From Phycisphaerales bacterium (lineage in GTDB: Bacteria; Planctomycetota; Phycisphaerae; Phycisphaerales; UBA1924), in contig SLFH01000158.1 of NCBI GenBank assembly GCA_007124345.1, positions 1-8,920 on the forward strand: a DNA stretch of 8,920 nt, given 5' to 3'. Under the pieces are notes generated by a model that was not told the DNA's origin, did no database searches, and was given only the letters and a program-made list of their open reading frames with translations. Made by a program: the position numbers and the translations under genes. Shown here piece after piece: positions 5,074-8,920 of the stretch (positions are counted from its first letter, which is position 1; each line of letters begins with the position of its first letter).

Positions 5074-6831
5074 GTGGAAACAACCGCATCGTTCGCAGCC
5101 GGCACGCCGGGGCTGGCCCAGGCGCTCGTACTCGCCGCGGACGCCGCGGTGCTCGTCTCGTGGTGGAAGGCCCTGATCCTCGCCCTGCCCTTCTACGGGT
5201 GGGCGAGGCTGGTCTCCAGCGTCTACGACAAGCACGCGGCCCGCTTCCACCTCAAACGCGAGGTGTGGAACCTCAGCCACCTGTGCGCCGGGCTGGCGGC
5301 CCTGGTCCTCGGGCTGGCGGTCCCCGCCATCGCCGGGATCGGGGGCATCGGCGGGTTCCTCATCTCCTTCGCGGTGATCCTGGCTGTGCTCGCGGTCGAC
5401 ATCGCGGTCTTCCCGCTGGTCACCAACAAGGACCCCCGCATCCCCGAGGCACACCGCCTCCGCCTGGACCTCAAGAAGCTCTTCGAGAAGAAGGACGACG
5501 GCAAGGACAAGAACGCCGGCAAGGCCGAGTTGGCGATCTACAAGCCCGACAAGTCCCGCGTCGGCGTCCCCGCGGCCGAAACGCCCGAGCTGGCGATCCG
5601 CATCGCCGCAGAGCAGCTGGTCATCAAGGCCCGAGAGGCCAGGGCCCAGCAGCTCGACCTCATGCCCGGCGGCAAGGACAAGCCCTATGTCCTCTCGATG
5701 CTCATCGACGGCGTGCGCGAGGGGGGCGAGCAGATCCCCGCACAGGACGCGGTCCGCATCATCGACTTCTGGAAGACCGCGGGCGGCATGGATGTCCAGG
5801 ACCGACGCAAGCGTCAGACCGGCGACATCAAGATCGAGCGCGGCGAGGAGAGCTTCGTCGCCCGCGCACGGACCCAGGGCGGCCAGGCGGGCATGACCCT
5901 GAGCATGATCTTCAATCCGCGCGACGCGGTCCGCCGCTCGGCGGACCGGCTGGGCCTGCTCGAACCGCAGCTCAAAGTCGTCAAGGAGCTCGCGTCGGTC
6001 AACCAGGGCGTGGTGCTGCTGGCGGCGCCGCCCGACGCGGGGCGGACGAGCACGATGTACTCCCTGCTCCGCATGCACGACGCGTACACATCCAATGTCC
6101 AGACGCTCGAGATCGAGATCGACGACCCGATCGAGGGCGTCAAGCAGTCGCTCTTCTCCCCCACCGCCGATGGCCCGGACTTCGCCACCGCCGCCCGCTC
6201 GATCCTCCGACGCGACCCCGATGTGGTCGGCTTCGCGGAGATTGACGCCGAGGCGGCCAAGATCATGGCCCGCGCCGACCACGAACGCACCCGCTGCTAT
6301 GTCTCGATGAAGTCGGGCGGGGCGCTGACGGCGCTGCAGCTCTGGGTCAAGGCCGTGGGCGATCCGGAGCTCGCCTCCGACGGCCTCAAGGGCGTGATCG
6401 CCCAGCGCCTCGTGCGTCGCCTGTGCGAGAACTGCCGCCAGGCCTACAAGCCCTCGCCCGACATGCTCAAGAAACTCGGGCTCAAGCCCGAGAGCGTCCA
6501 GCAGCTCTACCGCAAGGGCGGGCAGGTGCTGATCAAGAACAAGCCGGAGGTCTGCCCGGCCTGCGGCGGCACGGGCTACATCGGCCAGGAGGGCGTGTTC
6601 GAGGTCTACCTGATCGGCGAGGAAGAACGCGAAGCGATCAAGACCGGCAACGCCCAGGCGCTCCGCGCAGCGCTCCGCAAGCAGGAGCTCCCGACACTCC
6701 AGGCCGCGGCGCTCAAGAAGGCCGTCGACGGCATCACCAGCATCGAGGAGGTCGTGCGCGTCACCAGCGACACGCCGGCCAAGCCCCCGCGTCAGGGCGG
6801 CCAGCAGGCCAAGCCCGCCGAAGTCTCCTAA
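5074..6831 (+). CDS. Membrane-anchored GspE/PilB-like protein with degenerate ATPase site
   Basis: The 585-residue protein starts with GTG, 8 bases after GAGGAAG (5059-5065). Three hydrophobic segments (about 31-50, 68-87 and 89-116) are followed by a Lys/Asp-rich linker and a cytoplasmic GspE-type region. Residues about 170-280 correspond to the N2 domain (QLVIKAREARAQQLDLMP, then MLIDGV). The Walker A position reads APPDAGRTST (318-327) instead of GxxGxGK[ST]: the two glycines are Ala318 and Asp321, and the catalytic Lys is Arg324. The Asp box is kept (EIDDPIEG, 348-355) and Walker B keeps Glu389 (DPDVVGFAEI), but the following Arg is lost. The His box is replaced by ERTRCYVSMKSGG (404-416). 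The zinc-type cysteines of GspE/PilB are intact: CENC (451-454) and CPAC (494-497). No frameshift is seen and codon use is normal, so this is a maintained pseudo-ATPase rather than a pseudogene. Integral membrane helices are unusual for the family. I infer a scaffold or regulator for the pilT-like ATPase encoded upstream; low residual ATP binding is possible. Confidence 0.85.
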   Translation: METTASFAAGTPGLAQALVLAADAAVLVSWWKALILALPFYGWARLVSSVYDKHAARFHLKREVWNLSHLCAGLAALVLGLAVPAIAGIGGIGGFLISFAVILAVLAVDIAVFPLVTNKDPRIPEAHRLRLDLKKLFEKKDDGKDKNAGKAELAIYKPDKSRVGVPAAETPELAIRIAAEQLVIKAREARAQQLDLMPGGKDKPYVLSMLIDGVREGGEQIPAQDAVRIIDFWKTAGGMDVQDRRKRQTGDIKIERGEESFVARARTQGGQAGMTLSMIFNPRDAVRRSADRLGLLEPQLKVVKELASVNQGVVLLAAPPDAGRTSTMYSLLRMHDAYTSNVQTLEIEIDDPIEGVKQSLFSPTADGPDFATAARSILRRDPDVVGFAEIDAEAAKIMARADHERTRCYVSMKSGGALTALQLWVKAVGDPELASDGLKGVIAQRLVRRLCENCRQAYKPSPDMLKKLGLKPESVQQLYRKGGQVLIKNKPEVCPACGGTGYIGQEGVFEVYLIGEEEREAIKTGNAQALRAALRKQELPTLQAAALKKAVDGITSIEEVVRVTSDTPAKPPRQGGQQAKPAEVS

Positions 6832-6853
6832 CGCCCCGACGAGGAAACGCACC

Positions 6854-8683
6854 ATGATCATGAACCTCATCGCCATCGGCGTCGTCGCGGGCCTCGCCTA
6901 CACATGGGGCACGCGCGGCTTCTTCAGCGGGCTGCTGCACCTGATCTGCGTCGTCGTCGCCGGAGCGATCGCGCTGGCCTTCTGGGAGCCCGTCGCCCAC
7001 TTCATCATGAAGAACTCGCCCAGGTCCGGCTTCCTCGCCCCCATCGAGAGCGCCGCGTGGGCCCTCTCGCTGCTTGTGATCTTCGGCGTCAGCCTCGCGC
7101 TGCTCCGCACCGGGATGGACAAGATCGCACCCGCGAACATGATCCTCGACAAGACCTCCGACTTCGTCGGCGGGCTGGTCTGCGGGGCGCTCTCGGGTCT
7201 GATCACCGCCGGGCTGCTGGTCATCGGCGCCAACACCCTCTGGATGGGCGAGTCGATGTTCGGCTACAAGCGCGTCAACTGGAACCAGGCGACCCGCTCG
7301 CTCGAGAGCGATTCGAAGCTCTGGGTGCCCGTCGACGACATCGTCGCCGGGTTCTACGGGCGCCTCAGCACGACCGTGCTCCAGCCGAACCCGTCCCGCT
7401 CGCTCGCCCGCCTGTATCCCAACCTGCCCGATGTCGGTTCGACCATGCGGACCTCCGCCAACGGCGGCGACGGCCGGATCACCATCCGCCCGGGCGATGT
7501 CCGCCTGCTCAGCTGGTACACCGTCGGGCTCGACCCCGAGGGACGGCGCATCGAGGGCGCACGCACCGCCGACCTCCTCAAGGACCGGTTCAACCGCGCC
7601 GACCGCCAGTACACCGACCGCACCGGCGAGAGCCTCCTCCGACCCGACGCGTTCGTTGCCGGATTCGTCGTCCGCTTCGAGGCCGGCGCCTACGAACGCA
7701 ACAGCACGCAGGTCGCCATTCGGCCCGAGCAGGTCCGCCTCGTCGCCACGCGAGGCGAGAACTCGATCGAGCTCTTCCCCGTCGCCATCATCACCGAGGT
7801 CGAAACCCGCGAGCCCGGCGAGATGGGCGATGTCACCGGCTCTCGCGAGGCCGTCCGCTACCTCGCCGGCGACGAGGTCTTCGCCTCCATCCCCGGAACG
7901 CCCCCCGCGATGGGCTTCGAGTTCATCCTCCCCGCCGGCTACACCCCCCAGGGCCTGTTCGTCCGCAACCTCAGGCTCGCGGTCGACCGACGCTCTGAGC
8001 CGACACGCTTCGGCAGCGCCGAGGACCGCCAGCGGGCGATCAACACCAGCGCGATCTTCGAGGGCGGGCGCATCGAGTTCGACGAGTCGCAGGCCCTCAC
8101 CCGCGATGTCCGCCAGGAGACACTCCGCGAGACGGGCATCCTGATTTCCGACCGCCTGCCCATGGGCTACATGCTCATGGACGGCCGCACCTCCAGCATC
8201 CGCACCGACGAAGACAGGCGCATCATCGGGGGCGAGCAGCTCTTCGACCCCGACAGCATCAAGCAGCGGATCACCGAGCGGAACCTGCAGGTCAACCAGT
8301 TCCGCGTCAGCACCGGCGCGCAGCTCGTCTGGATCACACTCAAGCAGGGCACCAACAACGACAACCTCACCGCACGCTACGACCTCCGCGAGATCGAGGA
8401 AGCCCCCCGCGACCAGCCGATCTTCCTCGTCGACGAGAACGGCTTCGCCTACGACTGCATCGGCTTCATCATGGAGGAACGCAACAGCGTCCGCCTCCGC
8501 TTCACCAAGGACCGGCCGCTCTCGGGCATGGCCGATGTCGGACAGCTCTCGAGGAACCAGCCGCAGCAGTCGGCGTTCCTCATGTTCGAGGTCCCGGTCA
8601 ACGCCCGTATCGTCGGGATGGCGATCGGCGACAAGATGGTCCTGCGGTTCAACCCCGGCTTCGAGGCCCGCGTCCGCTGGTGA
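6854..8683 (+). CDS. CvpA-like membrane protein with long beta-rich C-terminal extension
   Basis: The 609-residue protein starts at ATG 6854, 6 bases after GAGGAAA (6841-6847) and 22 bases after the preceding stop, so it is co-transcribed with the GspE-like gene. Residues 1-130 form four predicted membrane helices (about 4-19, 25-44, 67-86, 105-128). The layout, with GTRGFFSGLLHL at 19-30 and GGLVCGALSGLITAG at 106-120, matches the CvpA (colicin V production) family, whose members are usually only 160-180 residues. Residues about 170-609 have no domain I recognise. They contain two similar stretches: 267-378, ending with GFEFILPAGYTPQGLFVRNL, and 480-600, ending with FLMFEVPVNARIVGMAIGDKM. 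This suggests a duplicated beta-sandwich domain. Between them, 400-470 is charged and probably linker-like. CvpA proteins have been tied to envelope homeostasis; the function of the fusion is unknown. Confidence 0.8.
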   Translation: MIMNLIAIGVVAGLAYTWGTRGFFSGLLHLICVVVAGAIALAFWEPVAHFIMKNSPRSGFLAPIESAAWALSLLVIFGVSLALLRTGMDKIAPANMILDKTSDFVGGLVCGALSGLITAGLLVIGANTLWMGESMFGYKRVNWNQATRSLESDSKLWVPVDDIVAGFYGRLSTTVLQPNPSRSLARLYPNLPDVGSTMRTSANGGDGRITIRPGDVRLLSWYTVGLDPEGRRIEGARTADLLKDRFNRADRQYTDRTGESLLRPDAFVAGFVVRFEAGAYERNSTQVAIRPEQVRLVATRGENSIELFPVAIITEVETREPGEMGDVTGSREAVRYLAGDEVFASIPGTPPAMGFEFILPAGYTPQGLFVRNLRLAVDRRSEPTRFGSAEDRQRAINTSAIFEGGRIEFDESQALTRDVRQETLRETGILISDRLPMGYMLMDGRTSSIRTDEDRRIIGGEQLFDPDSIKQRITERNLQVNQFRVSTGAQLVWITLKQGTNNDNLTARYDLREIEEAPRDQPIFLVDENGFAYDCIGFIMEERNSVRLRFTKDRPLSGMADVGQLSRNQPQQSAFLMFEVPVNARIVGMAIGDKMVLRFNPGFEARVRW

Positions 8684-8710
8684 GCCCCGCCGTTTGACCG
8701 AAACGCCAAA

Positions 8711-8743
8711 GAAGAGGGCGGCCCCGAACGGGCCGCCCTCTTT
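8711..8743. terminator. Strong hairpin terminator, probably bidirectional
   Basis: AGAGGGCGGCCC (8713-8724) and GGGCCGCCCTCT (8730-8741) form a perfect 12-bp stem with loop CGAAC, extended by an A-T pair (8712/8742). TTTC follows on the plus strand, and TTCTTTGG is read on the minus strand past the other arm. It lies between the end of the CvpA-like gene and the stop codon of the leftward gene at 8771, so it can end both convergent transcripts. Confidence 0.88.
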
Positions 8744-8770
8744 CATTGCGTGAGATCCGAGCAGCGGGCT

Positions 8771-8920
8771 TCAGGCCCCGGCCTTCTCGCCTTCGGCCGC
8801 CTCGCGGGCCTTGCGACGGGGCTTCTCGATCAGGTTGCCCTCGTTGTCGAAATCCATCTCCTCGCCACGGTCCTCGTCGATGACACGGTCGGCCTCGACA
8901 TGCAGGCGGATGTCGGTCTC
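8771..8920 (-). CDS. Unidentified protein, C-terminal 49 residues only (partial)
   Basis: An open minus-strand frame enters from the right edge and stops at TGA (complement of 8771-8773). The visible part begins ETDIRLHVEADRVIDEDRGE, continues with an acidic segment (EEMDFDNEGNL) and ends with a Lys/Arg/Ala/Glu tail (EKPRRKAREAAEGEKAGA). Codon use is GC-ending like the neighbours, and His-Val is written CAT-GTC as elsewhere in the window. A terminator directly downstream (8711-8743) supports a real gene end. The charged tail suggests a soluble protein; I do not recognise the family. Confidence 0.65.
   Translation of the reverse strand, partial: ETDIRLHVEADRVIDEDRGEEMDFDNEGNLIEKPRRKAREAAEGEKAGA

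Noticed and set aside
1..8920. CRISPR arrays, insertion sequences, integrase or attachment sites
   Set aside because: No regularly spaced direct repeats, transposase or recombinase genes, or terminal inverted repeats with target duplications were seen; base composition is even across the genes.

Overview
The window is GC-rich bacterial DNA with long GC-ending codons. The gene set is a long PilT-type ATPase, a membrane-anchored GspE-like protein, an enlarged CvpA-type membrane protein, an atypical sigma-70 factor and a hydrolase-type CBM-like domain. Together these suggest a Planctomycetota genome, most likely class Phycisphaerae. This placement is inference from style and gene families; no rRNA or tRNA gene is present to confirm it.

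Layout. Bases 1-803 (minus) hold the N-terminal part of a membrane-anchored protein with a CBM20/48-like domain, cut by the window edge. Bases 970-1614 (minus) encode a complete Mn-type superoxide dismutase. Bases 1615-2365 are a 751-base non-coding stretch with good promoter candidates on both strands; it separates sod from a rightward sigma factor gene (2366-3478) that ends at a strong intrinsic terminator (3518-3547). After a 292-base gap with a candidate extended -10 promoter comes a rightward three-gene cluster: PilT/PilU-type ATPase (3840-4994), membrane-anchored GspE/PilB-like protein with a broken Walker A (5074-6831), and a CvpA-like four-helix membrane protein with a long beta-rich C-terminal part (6854-8683). 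A 12-13 bp hairpin terminator (8711-8743) closes the cluster and can also serve the leftward gene entering from the right edge (8771-8920, last 49 residues only).

How the parts may work together. The three-gene cluster is the most interesting part. An active-looking retraction-type ATPase is followed by a protein that keeps the GspE fold, including its four-cysteine zinc site, but has lost the P-loop lysine and the His-box histidines and has gained three membrane helices. A third, membrane-embedded protein follows directly. No pilin, PilC, PilM-Q or prepilin peptidase gene is visible here. I infer that the three may form an envelope complex in which the anchored pseudo-ATPase acts as a docking or regulatory partner for the PilT-like motor. 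Sod and the sigma factor have their own signals and need not be linked to it.

A whole-window signal cuts across all genes: the palindrome ACGT is almost absent (one copy found by eye, at 4081-4084). Asp, Asn, Tyr and His codons before Val are written NAT-GTN rather than the NAC used elsewhere. This points to a restriction-modification or methylation pressure on ACGT in this genome.
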